Origin: Helianthus annuus | Lineage: Eukaryota; Streptophyta; Magnoliopsida; Asterales; Asteraceae | Assembly: GCF_002127325.2 (NCBI RefSeq) | Contig: NC_035435.2 | Span: 107,026,382 to 107,090,381 of the forward strand | Reading direction: 5' to 3' | Length of the DNA: 64,000 nucleotides | Shown: piece by piece, positions 24,401 to 36,335 of the stretch | Position numbering within the stretch: position 1 is the first letter of the stretch | How the letters are laid out: every line of letters begins with the position of its first letter | Notes under the pieces: model-generated | Told to the model about the DNA's origin: nothing | What the model saw: only the letters and a program-made list of their open reading frames with translations | Database searches by the model: none | Position numbers and translations under genes: made by a program

Positions 24401-27400
24401 CCGGTTTATCCTCAACGTCTAATCAAATCAAAAAGTTAGAAAAATGTTTTAAACTAAGAAAAATAAAAACTAACTAAATGCTGAAAAATAAAATAAAATA
24501 AAAACAGATAGACAAGATGAATCACTTGGATCCGACAAGTGTGTTAGTATAACCTTTGATTATTTTCGCACTTTTGCACTTGTTTAAGAGATTATCTTAG
24601 TTATTGTAGTAGGCCCCTTTTTCGGAGGTGACGTTACCCTCAACCCAGTAGTTTGAGTCAGCAAGGATACAATCCTAAAGGGTTGGATTATTGAAAGATA
24701 ATGAATTAAGTTATTAATGCAAATTATGGTAGGCCCCGCTTTTGGCGGTGACGTTACCCTCGGCTAAGTAGTCTGAGTCAGCAGGGATACAGTCCTAAAT
24801 AGCCGGGTTATAGTATTAATAGTAGTTAGCTTATGAGGGGGTCAAAGAGTTTGGATCCCCGCCATCCAATACCTATGGGCATTGAAGGAGATCCTACTAA
24901 ATTTGACCCAGGTCCCAAGCAGGACCTCTAAACGCTGAACAAGGGCAAGACCTTTACCAAACCGTTCCCTTAACCCCCGACCAGGTAGCCAACATACCTC
25001 CATATAGACCGTGGAGATATGAATGGTGAAAATCTTTTATTTTATATAGACAGTAAAATAATGCCAAGACACCACGGACAAACGATAAGGAAAGATCACC
25101 TTCAACATAAGTAACTAGTTATTAAAGTCATTAATACAAAACCAAATAAAAAGTGCAAAAGATTAAAAATAAAAAGTATTATACTAAACACTTGTCTTCA
25201 CCAAGTGATGTAAGAGACTTAGGCAAACATGGCCTTGATTGTCAAGAACTCTTACGATCAATCTTGGATCCCGAGACGACTCACACACTCTATGATGGAC
25301 AATGGATGATGGTGGTGGATGATGGTGTTATGGTGGTGGTGGGTGGTGGATGAAGTGTGAGAGAGGTGGTGTGCCAAGGGATGAGAGAGAATGAAGCCAA
25401 GCTCCTCTATTTATAGGCTGAACAGAACGCTGGACACGGCCCCGTGTTCGCTGAACACGGCCCCGTGCCCGTCTGACATTCTCTCTCTTCATTAATTGTA
25501 ATTGCGAATTACAATTAATGCGCCTGCTGTACTTTCAACACGCCCCCGTGTCCGCTGGGCACGGCCCCGTGGTGAGCAATGGAAGCTTCTACTGGTTTGT
25601 CTTTTCTGCTGCTTCCTGGGCACGCCCCCGTGTTCACTGGACACGGGGCGTGTTCAGGCTCTGTTTCTCTTCTCTTTGTCTTGGGAGGTGCCGTTGAGGG
25701 TCCGGGCAGTTCACTTTTGTTCCTTTTCTTGTATTTATGGTAGATTTAGTAGTCTTTTTGCTTCTTTTGTGATTTTGAGCTCATTTCATCCTGAAAATAC
25801 AAAAGGAAGACAAAAACACTCTTTTTCCAACATTAGTACTTAAAAAGGGTTAGTTTTATGCCTTAATTGATGTGTTTTATATGTTGCATTTTACACACAT
25901 CAGAATACATTTGTTTGGGCTGTTATGTTAAAAAGGCAAATGGATTCTATGCGTGTACATGCATGCCATGCATGAAATAACTAGCGGTGGGTTGTCATTG
26001 CATGTCTTTTTTGCTTTTTTCTAATTATGTTGTTACTTAGTGAAGTGGTAGCATCCTTAATTTCTTATGATTCCATGTTCTTCGTACCATATTACCACAC
26101 ATCATAAAAAATTACAATATATAATTCAAATCGAGATTAGGAAATGGGCCGACCAAAAGTGTTAATTGTGTGTTGAAAATTTAAGTAATTGGAGATTAGT
26201 CCAGTGTTATCTTCTTTACAATAATGACGTTGTTAAAATGAGATTAGGCCGGTGTTATCTTCCAGGGCCGGCCAAATCGTGTTGTCACCCGAGGCCCAAA
26301 ATTTCAAAGCGCCAGAAAAGTTTTTATGAGCTTTTAATTTATATATATATATATATAATTATATATTTAGTATATGCATCAATTTGTTATGCAAAAGAGT
26401 GTTGGAGATGGAGTGGAAAAACAATCTTAAGGTAATGTAGAGGTCTCAAGTTTAAGTCTTTGCTCAACCACTAAGGTTTTAATTTTTTAATTCATTTTCT
26501 CTTAACCATAATTTTGGGCCCAATTCCTTTTGTCGTCCGTGGCTCAAAACAATATTAACATTTTATAAAGTGAGATTACGTGACATGTTATGCCTAAAAA
26601 AATCACTAGTTTGAATCACATATTTATATATACATGGGTAACATATTTTATCAAACTACACCACTTTTGGTTTGTTTTGTTTATTTTGTAACAATTATCG
26701 TCGTACTGTGATTTCTTGATGAATAACTGATAAGTTTATATTATAATAAGTGGACCCAATTGTTTTGTTTCGCCCGAGGCCCAAAATTTTGTTATCGTTC
26801 TTGGAGACGACCCTGAAAAGTACTATCTAAAGAAAAATGTTAATATGCAGGAGACTAGGAAGTGGGACTAATGGTGTTAATTGTACGTGTATTGAAAATT
26901 TAAGCAATTGGATTTGGAGTCTGGAGATTAGGCGAGTGGTCTCTTCCTTACAATCAAGGGGTTGTTAAAAAGGATTGTATGGAATATATTTGTTTGGGTT
27001 GTTATGTTAAAAAGGTAATTGGATTCTATGCGTGTACACGCATGCCATGCATGAGATAACTAGCGGTGGGTTGTTATTGCATGTCTTTTTGCTTTTTTCT
27101 AATTATGTTGTTACTTAATGAAGTGGTAGCATCCTTAATTTCTTATGATTCCATGTTCTTCGCACCATATTACCACACATCATAAAAAGTTACAACATAT
27201 AATTCAAATCGAGATTAGGAAGTGGGCCGACCAAAAGTGTTAATTGTGTGTTGAAAAGTTAAGCAATTGGAGATTAGTCCAGTGTTATCTTCTTTACAAT
27301 AATGGTGTTGCTAAAAGGAGATTAGGCCAGTGTTATCTTCCAGGGCCGGCCAAATCGTGTTGTCGCCCGATGCCCAAATTTTCAAAGCGCCTAAAAAGTT

Positions 27401-28483
27401 TTCATAAGCTTTTATTTTTATATATATATAATTATATATTTAGTATATGCATCAATTTGTTATGCAAAAGAGTGTTGGTGATGGAGTGGAAAAACAATCT
27501 TAAAGTAATGTAGAGGTCCCAAGTTCAAGTGTTGGCTCAATCACTAAGGTTTTACCTTTTTATTTCATTTTCTCTTAACCATAATTTTGGGCCCAGTCCC
27601 TTTTGTCGTCCAGGGCCAAAAACAATATTAACGTTTTATAAAGTGAGATCACGCGACATTTTATGCCTAAAAACATCACTAGTTTGAATCACGTATTTAT
27701 ATATACATGGGTAACATATTTTATCAAACTACACCAGTTTTGGTTTGTTTTGTTTATTTTGTAACAATTATCGCCGTACTGTGATTTCTTGATGTATAGC
27801 TGATAAGTTTATATTATAATAAGTGGACCCAATTTTATTGTTTCGCCCGAGGCCCAAAATTTTGTTATCGTTCTTGGCGACGACCCTGAAAAGAACTATC
27901 TAAAGAAAAATGTAAATAGGCAGGAGACTCGGAAGTGGGACTAATGGTGATAATTGTACGTGTATTGAAAAGTTAAGCAATTGGATTTCGAGTCTGGAGA
28001 TTAGGCGAGTGGTCTCTTCTTTACAATAAAGGAGTTGTTAAAAAGGATTGTATGGAATACATTTGTTTGGGCTGCTATGTTAAAAAGGCACATGGATTCT
28101 ATGCGTGTACATGCATACCATGCATGAGATAACTAGTGGTGGGTTGTCATTGCATGTCTTGTTGCTTTTTTCTAATTATGGTGTTACTTAGTGAAGTGGT
28201 AGCACCCTTAATTTCTTATGATTCCATGTTCTTCGTACCATATTACCACACATCATAAAAAATTACAACATATAATTCAAATCGAGATTAGGAAGTGGGC
28301 CGACCAAAAGTGTTAAATGTGTGTTGAAAAGTTAAGCAATTGGAGATTAGTCCAGTGTTATCTTCTTTACAATAATGGCGTTGTTAAAAGGAGATTAGGC
28401 CGGTGTTATCTTCCAGGGCCGGCCAAATCGTGTTATCGCCCGAGGCCCAAATTTTCAAAGCGCCCGAAAAGTTTTTATAAGCT

Positions 28484-28521
<38 letters not shown>

Positions 28522-30651
28522 TATACTTAGTATATGCATCAATTTGTTATGCAAAAGAGTGTTGGTGATGGAGTGGAAAAACAACCTTAAGGTAATTTAG
28601 AGGTCTCTAGTTCAAGTCTTGGCTCAACCGCTAAGGTTTTAATTTTTTTAATTCGTTTTCTCTGAACCATACTTTTGGTCCCAATTCCTTTTGTCGTCCG
28701 GGGCCCAAAACAATATTAATGTTTTATAAAGTGAGATTACGCGACATGTTATGCCTAAAAACATCACTAGTTTGAATCACATATTTATATATACATGGGT
28801 AACATATTTTATCAAACTACACCACTTTTGGTTTGTTTTGTTTATTTTGTAACAATTATCGTCGTACTGTGATTTCTTGATGTATAACTGATAAGTTTAT
28901 ATTATAATAAGTGGACCCAATTGTTTTGTTTCGCCCGAGGCCCAAAATTTTGTTATCGTTCTTGGAGACGACCCTGAAAAGTACTATCTAAAGAAAAATG
29001 TTAATAGGCAGGAGACTAGGAAGTGGGACTAATGGTGTTAATTGTACGTGTATTGAAAATTTAAGCAATTGGATATGGAGTCTGGAGATTAGGCGAGTGG
29101 TCTCTTTTTTACAATAAAGGGGTTGTTAAAAAGGATTGTATGGAATATATTTGTTTGGGTTGTTATGTTAAAAAGGCAAATGGATTCTGTGCGTGTACAC
29201 GCATGCCATGCATGAGATAACTAGCGGTGGGTTGTTATTGGATGTCTTTTTGCTTTTTTCGAATTATGTTGTTACTTAATGAAGTGGTAGCATCCTTAAT
29301 TTCTTATGATTCCATGTTCTTCGTACCATATTACCACACATCATAAAAAATTACAATATATAATTCAAATCGAGATTAGGAAGTGGGCCGGCCAAAAGTG
29401 TTAATTGTGTGTTGAAAATTTAAGTAATTGGAGATTAGTCCAGTTTTATCTTCTTTACAATAATGACGTTGTTAAAATGAGATTAGGCCGGTGTTATCTT
29501 CCAGGGCCGGCCAAATCGTGTTGTCGCCCGAGGCCCAAAATTTCAAAGCGCCAGAAAAGTTTTTATGAGCTTTTATTTTTTATATATATATATATAATTA
29601 TATATTTAGTATATGCATCAATTTGTTATGCAAAAGAGTGTTGGTGATGGGGTGGAAAAACAATCTTAAGGTAATGTAGAGGTCTTAAGTTCAAGTCTTG
29701 GCTCAACCACTAAGGTTTTAACTTTTTAATTCATTTTCTCTTAACCATAATTTTGGGCCCAATTCCTTTTGTCGTCCGAGGCCTAAAACAATATTAACGT
29801 TTTATAAAGTGAGATTACGCGACATGTTATGCCTAAAAAATCACTAGTTTGAACCACATATTTATATATACATGGGTAACATATTTTATCAAACTACACC
29901 ACTTTCGGTTTGTTTTGTTTATTTTGTAACAATTATCGTCGTACAGTGATTTCTTGATGTATAACTGATAAGTTTATATTATAATAAGTGGACCCAATTT
30001 TTTTGTTTCGCCTGAGGCCCAAAATTTTGTTATCGTTCTTGGAGACGAACCTGAAAAGAACTATCTAAAGAAAAATGTTAATAAGCAGGAGACTAGGAAG
30101 TGGGACTAATGGTGTTAATTGTACGTGTATTGAAAAGTTAAGCAATTGGATTTGGAGTCTGGAGATTAGGCGAGTGGTCACTTCTTTACGATAAAGGGGC
30201 TGTTAAAAAGGAATGTATGGAATACATTTGTTTGGGCTGTTATGTTAAAAAGGCAAATGGATTCTATTCGTGTACATGCATGCCATGCATGAAATAACTA
30301 GCGGTGGGTTGTCATTGCATGTCTTTTTTGCTTTTTTCTAATTATGTTGTTACTTAGTGAAGTGGTAGCATCCTTAATTTCTTATGATTCTATGTTCTTC
30401 GTACCATATTACCACACATCATAAAAAATTACAATATATAATTCAAATCGAGATTAGGAAATGGGCCGACCAAAAGTGTTAATTGTGTGTTGAAAATTTA
30501 AGTAATTGGAGATTAGTCCAGTGTTATCTTCTTTACAATAATGACGTTGTTAAAATAAGATTAGGCTGGTGTTAACTTCCAGGGCCGGCCAAATCGTGTT
30601 GTCGCCCGAGGCCCAAAATTTCAAAGCGCCATAAAAGTTTTTATGAGCTTT

Positions 30652-30706
<55 letters not shown>

Positions 30707-31755
30707 TATATTTAGTATATGCATCAATTTGTTATGCAAAAGAGTGTTGGAGATGGAGTGGAAAAACAATCTTAAGGTAATGTAGAGGTCTCAAGTTCAA
30801 GTCTTTGCTCAACCACTAAGGTTTTAATTTTTTAATTCATTTTCTCTTAACCATAATTTTAGGCCCAATTCCTTTTGTCATCAGTGGCTCAAAACAATAT
30901 TAACGTTTTATAAAGTGAGATTACGTGACATGTTATGCCTAAAAACATCACTAGTTTGAATCACATATTTATATATACATGGGTAACATATTTTATCAAA
31001 CTACACCACTTTTGGTTTGTTTTGTTTATTTTGTAACAATTATCGCCGTACCGTGATTTCTTGATGTATAACTGATAAGTTTATATTATAATAAGTGGAC
31101 CCAATTGTTTTGTTTCGCCCGAGGCCCAAAATTTTGTTATCGTTCTTGGAGACGACCTTGAAAAGTACTATCTAAAGAAAAATGTTAATAGGCAGGAGAC
31201 TAGGAAGTGGGACTAATGGTTTTAATTGTACGTGTATTGAAAATTTAAGCAATTGGATTTGGAGTCTGGAGATTAGGCGAGTGGTCTCTTCTTTACAATA
31301 AAGGGGTTGTTAAAAAGGATTGTATGGAATATATTTGTTTGGGTTGTTATGTTAAAAAGGCAAATGGATTCTATGCGTGTACACGCATGCCATGCATGAG
31401 ATAACTAGCGGTGTGTTGTTATTGCATGTCTTTTTGCCTTTTTCTAATTATGTTGTTACTTAATGAAGTGGTAGCATCCTTAATTTCTTATGATTCCATG
31501 TTCTTCGCACCATATTACCACACATCATAAAAAATTACAACATATTATTCAAATCGAGATTAGGAAATGGGCCGACCAAAAGTGTTAATTGTGTGTTGAA
31601 AAGTTAAGCAATTGGAGATTAGTCCAGTGTTATCTTCTTTACTATAATGGTGTTGTTAAAAGGAGATTAGGCCAGCGTTATCTTCCAGGGCCGGCCAAAT
31701 CGTGCTGTCGCCCGAAGCCCAAATTTTCAAAGCGCCTAAAAAGTTTTTGTAAGCT

Positions 31756-31803
<48 letters not shown>

Positions 31804-33484
31804 TATATTTAGTATATGCATCAATTTGTTATCCAAAAGAGTGTTGGTGATGGAGTGGAAAAACAATCTTAAAGTAATGTAGAGGTCCCAAGTTCAAGTA
31901 TTGGCTCAATCACTAAGGTTTTAACTTTTTAATTCATTTTCTCTTAACCATAATTTTGGCCCCAATCCCTTTTGTCGTCAAGGGCCCAAAACAATATTAA
32001 CGTTTTATAAAGTGAGATCACGCGACATTTTATGCCTAAAAACATCACTAGTTTGAATCACGTATTTATATATACATGGATAACATATTTTATCAAACTA
32101 CACCACTTTTGGTTTGTTTTGTTTATTTTGTAACAATTATCGCCATACTGTTGATTTCTTGATGTATAGCTGATAAGTTTATATTATAATAAGTGGACCC
32201 AATTTTTTTGTTTCGCCCGAGGCCCAAAATTTTGTTATCGTTCTTGGCGACGACCCTGAAAAGAACTATCTAAAGAAAAATGTAAATAGGCAGGAGACTA
32301 GGAAGTGGGACTAATGGTGATAATTGTACGTGTATTGAAAAGTTAAGCAATTGGATTTCGAGTCTGGAGATTAGGCGAGTGGTCTCTTCTTTACAATAAA
32401 GGAGTTGTTAAAAAGGATTGTATGGAATACATTTGTTTGGGCTGCTATGTTAAAAAGGCACATGGATTCTATGCGTGTACATGCATGCCATGCATGAGAT
32501 AACTAGTGGTGGGTTGTCATTGCATGTCTTTTTGCTTTTTTTTCTAATTATGGTGTTACTTAGTGAAGTGGTAGCATCCTTAATTTCTTATGATTCCATG
32601 TTCTTCGTACCATATTACCACACATCATAAAAAATTACAACATATAATTCAAATCGAGATTAGGAAGTGGGCCGACCAAAAGTGTTAATTATGTGTTGAA
32701 AAGTTAAGCAATTAGAGATTAGTCCAGTGTTATCTTCTTTACAATAATGGCGTTGCTAAAAGGAGATTAGGCCGGTGTTATCTTCCAGGGCCGGCCAAAT
32801 CGTGTTGTCGCCCGAGGCCCAAATTTTCAAAGCGCCCGAAAAGTTTTTATAAGCTTTTATTTTTATATATATATAATTATATACTTAGTATATGCATCAA
32901 TTTGTTATGCAAAAGAGTGTTGGTGATGGAGTGGAAAAACAACCTTAAGGTAATTTAGAGGTCTCAAGTTCAAGTCTTGGCTCAACCACTAAGGTTTTAA
33001 TTTTTTTAATTCGTTTTCTCTTAACCATAATTTTGGTCCCAATTCCTTTGTCGTCCGGGGCCCAAAACAATATTAACGTTTTATAAAGTGAGATTACGCG
33101 ACATGTTATGCCTAAAAACATCACTAGTTTGAATCACATATTTATATATACATGGGTAACATATTTTATCAAACTACACCACTTTTGGTTTGTTTTGTTT
33201 ATTTTGTAACAATTATCGTCGTACTGTGATTTCTTGATGTATGACTGATAAGTTTATATTATAATAAGTGGACCCAATTTTTTTGTTTCGCCCGACACCC
33301 AAAATTTTTGTAACAATTATCGTTGTACTATGATTTCTTGATGTATAACTGTTATGTTAAAAAGGAAAATGGATTCTGTGCGTGTACATGCATGCCATGC
33401 ATGAGATAATTAGTGGTGGGTTGTTATTGCATGTCTTTTTGCTTTTTTCTAATTATGTTGTTACTTAATGAAGTGGTAGCATCC
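19757..33484. repeat. Tandem array of a ~1.08-kb unit (about 11-12 copies) with a four-unit higher-order repeat
   Basis: Successive copies of the anchor TGTAACAATTATCG begin at about 19763, 20665, 21754, 22837, 23910, 26689, 27761, 28849, 29926, 31033, 32130, 33206 and 33310. Spacing is 1072-1107 bp once the solo LTR in the fifth interval is subtracted. Each unit holds a CGCCCGAGGCCCAAA-type motif two or three times, a (TA)n tract of variable length before AATTATATATTTAGTATA, and a GTCTCAAGTTCAAGTCTTGG segment. The first and last units are short variants. No supported gene; a ~80-97-codon ORF recurring in several units shifts and ends with (TA)n length. Unit type unknown: satellite-like or an amplified transposon fragment. 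Confidence 0.9.
24209..25902 (-). mobile_element. T3: solo LTR of the T family inside the array
   Basis: 1694-bp LTR (TGATGCGTG to CACATCA) with TSD GAATA (24204-24208 and 25903-25907). Nearly the same as the T1 LTRs. TATAAATAG on the minus strand lies near 25405. The corresponding site in other array units reads straight through GGAATACATTTG (for example at about 30218), which gives empty-site copies in the same window. Confidence 0.95.
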
Positions 33485-34290
33485 TGTCCAGCTCACCTAG
33501 GGACGAAGGCACCTCTCCACAACCTGCCCTCTCAGGGTATTCAGCTGACAATGAAGATGGGATATTCATGTTTAAGGCCCAATCTGAAGAGCCATTCCCT
33601 CCCAAGAAGAGAGGATGGCTCAGCAGAGGAGCGCATGAACATAGGAAAAGGATGAAAAAGTTACAACAACAGCGTGCTTTAGCAGCCGTTAAGAGAGAAA
33701 CAGATGCTCACACCCAGGATATGCTCAATAGGAGTCTAGCAAACTTTCATATCTTAGCAACCACAGCTGCCGACCCAAACCTGGAGTAACTCATAGCACC
33801 CCAGCCCTTACCACTGTTTCCCACAAAGCCAATGGAAATTGAAGTCAACTCAGAAAATCAAATCCCAATGCCTGATTTTGACCCCACTGATATACCTAGA
33901 GTACCAGCACCCAATCCCTTAGACCCAGACTACGACCCGTGGTTTGACGACCATAGGGATTACCAACAACGTTACCCAATACCAGAAGATGAACCCATGC
34001 CAAACCTAGCAGCCTACCCAGACTTGGACCCTCTAGACCCCTACTATAATAATGATCAGTACATCAGGGAAATTCTAGAGAATCCTTATCCTTACCAAGA
34101 ACCCATGCCCCAGTTCCCAAACCCAGTACCAGTTCCCGCACCCCCAATGAGTGCAGAAAATGTGCAAGAACTCCGAACCTTTGGTGAGGAGATTTTAGAA
34201 GGTAGTGAGAGGATGAGGCAGATAGGAGAACGACTCGTCTGGAAGTATGACGAGCGTAATGTGGAGTTCTGGATGAACCCATACCAGTGA
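33485..34290 (+). pseudogene. A2 upstream ORF (ORF1), 5'-truncated
   Basis: Second copy of the A-family ORF1. The frame begins mid-protein at about 33485, directly at the array edge, in sequence equivalent to the SGSPRSEGASSQPALSGYS part of A1. It then contains FKAQSEEPFPPKKRGW, AHEHRKRMKKLQQQRALAAVK, PNPLDPDYDPWFDD, DPLDPYYNND and ERLVWKYDERN. A TAA at 33787-33789 interrupts it where A1 has Gln; the frame otherwise runs to a stop at 34290. The Pro/Asp/aromatic pattern is conserved with A1, but the function is unknown. The region before it, including the 5' LTR and PBS, is missing. Confidence 0.75.
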
Positions 34291-34292
34291 CA

Positions 34293-34304
34293 ATAATGAT
34301 GATG

Positions 34305-34364
<60 letters not shown>

Positions 34365-34366
34365 TA
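34293..34366. repeat. (AAT)n microsatellite between ORF1 and gag of A2
   Basis: Starts almost at the ORF1 stop codon, at the same relative position as the microsatellite in A1. The remaining spacer to 34594 is AT-rich with no supported ORF. Confidence 0.9.
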
Positions 34367-34594
34367 TAATATGTGTGTATGTTAAATATACATATATATA
34401 TATAGACAATAGATATGGATGCATAATAGTATTGTAATTTTAATTTCCAGTTCCAGTTTGTATTAGATGCATAATATATAAGAAAGACTAAAAGTCGCAG
34501 TGTTCGATGATTTTGATTAATATGTGTGTTGTGTGATTGTTTGCATTAAATATTATCTTGTGATATTAATAATTGGCAAATGTTTAAAATTCAG

Positions 34595-35841
34595 ATGGAC
34601 AATGAAGTAAACCAGGAAAACCAGAGTAACAATAACCAGAATAACGATAACCCGAACAACAATAATAATGGAAACCAAGTGGATAACAGTGCTATCCAAC
34701 ACATAGTAGCACAAGGGATTATAGATGCGATGCCATATATTATCAAAACGGTTAAGGAAGCAGATAATAAAAGTAACCATGGTAGTAAACGACCCACTGA
34801 ACCAGAACACAGCGTAAACAATGGACCCATACTTCAAGTGCCCATTCCCAAAAGAAGAAGAACCATGTCTTATGGTTGTTCTTATAAGGAATTCTTGTCT
34901 TGTAAACCAATGGAATTCTCGGGCAATGAAGGGGTCGTTGCAGCCTTACGCTAGATACAAAAGACTGAGGTTGTCTTAAAAATAAGCAAGTGCGCGGAAG
35001 AGGATAAGATAATGTTTGCCTCCAATCTGTTGAAGAATTCAGCTTTAGAATGGTGGAACACTATCCTCCAGTCTAGGGGAAGTGACAGGGTTTACAATAT
35101 GGAATGGGAAGAATTTAAGAACATGGTGGAAAGGAAATTCTACCCTCCCAATGAAAAGGAACAGATAGCAAATAAATTCTTAAACCTTAGAATGACTGGA
35201 GTGGATAGTTAGGGTTACACTACGTTATTCTTTGAATATGCTAGAATAGTACCAACCCTTGCATCACCTGAACCAATATTAATCTCCCGTTACATCTGAG
35301 GATTAATCAGTGAGATTAGGCATGTAGTCAAGGCGGCTAGACCTCAAACTATAGAAGAAGCTGTAGAACTAGCAAACACCTTAACTGATGAATTAGTGCG
35401 TACACGAGAAGAGGACCAGAGGAGGAACCTAGCTCAAAGGCTTACCCAGGAATTTCGTTACGGTAATTCCAACCGTGGGAAAAATGTAGGTTCTACCTCT
35501 ACACCTTATTGTAAGGCTTGCAAGAAAAAGCATTCAGGAAGATGCTCCACTTACTGCAATTTCTGCAAGATACCAGGACACAAGGAAGAAGATTGTAGGA
35601 AGAATGTAGGTTCTACCTCTACACCTTATTGTAAGGCTTGCAAGAAAAAGCATTCAGGAAGATGCTCCACTTACTGCAATTTCTGCAAGATACCAGGACA
35701 CAAGGAAGAAGATTGTAGGAAGAAACCTAATAATGGAATGTTCTTCAACTGTGGAGAAAAGGGTCACATCAAACCGAACTGTCCGAAACTAGTTCCAGCC
35801 GTGAACAACAAGACTACTAAAATGCTAGAGCATTTGTTCTG
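34595..35841 (+). pseudogene. A2 gag with duplicated zinc knuckle
   Basis: Starts at ATG 34595 (MDNEVNQENQSNNN). An Asn-rich N-terminus is followed by PKRRR and a Retrotrans_gag-like region (FSGNEG, ISKCAEEDKIMFASNLLK, ALEWWNTILQSRG, MEWEEFKNMVERKFYPPNEKE). The C-terminal part carries CKACKKKHSGRCSTYCNFC and GHKEEDCR knuckles and a last one, CGEKGHIKPNC. A 120-bp segment is exactly duplicated (35483-35602 and 35603-35722), which duplicates 40 residues of the knuckle region in frame. Stops: TAG 34952-34954 (A1 has Trp here), TAG 35210-35212, TGA near 35297, and a frame change near 35820 before the protease. Inactive. Confidence 0.88.
35483..35722 (+). repeat. Exact tandem duplication, 2 x 120 bp, in the A2 zinc knuckle
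   Basis: Two adjoining 120-bp copies beginning AATGTAGGTTCTACCTC and ending GATTGTAGGAAG. I see no mismatch. The length keeps the reading frame. Confidence 0.95.
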
Positions 35842-36335
35842 ACTGCAGAAGAAGCAAAGATGATTCCGGACGTGATTGCCGGTACGTTTTTAGTTAATGA
35901 TGTTTTTGCTAAAGTATTATTTGACTCTAGTGCGAACCAAAGTTTTATTAATACTTCATTTTGCAAACTTCTCAATTAACCATTAACTAAACTCCTACAA
36001 GAATGTTTAGTAGAGACAGCCAATGGAGAAACCATTAAGATTTCCGAAATCTTGCAGGGAGCAAGAATAGTTTTTTTAAATCAAAAATTTATTGCAAATC
36101 TTTACCCAATGAATCGGGCAGGATTTGATGTTGTATTAGGAATGGATTGGTTAATAACCAATAAAGCCAGTATTCTATGTGATCAAAAGTCAATCCAAGT
36201 AAATTCACCAAGGGGTGAAAAGATCACAATTAAAGGAGATAAACCATCTAGATCCATAAAAATTCATCTATGTGATGGAAACATCAAGTTATATAAGAAA
36301 AGGATCATTAGTGTATTTGATTTCCATAATCATTA
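35823..36335 (+). pseudogene. A2 aspartic protease domain, degenerate
   Basis: Frame after gag: VIAGTFLVND, the active-site region VLFDSSANQSFI (family form is D-S-G-A), a TAA in the following stretch (about 35978), then GFDVVLGMDWL and the [12 protein letters not shown] region. The Gly of the DSG triad is replaced by Ser, so the protease would be inactive even without the stop. It leads into RT after a further frame change near 36335. Confidence 0.8.

Noticed and set aside
23391..31882. Recurring 79-97-codon ORF (CVEKLSNWRLVQCYLLYNN type) in many array units
   Set aside because: It recurs only because the units are tandem copies. Its 3' part runs through (TA)n of variable length, giving IYIYIY tails of different size and phase, and the units show indels and stops without codon-level constraint.
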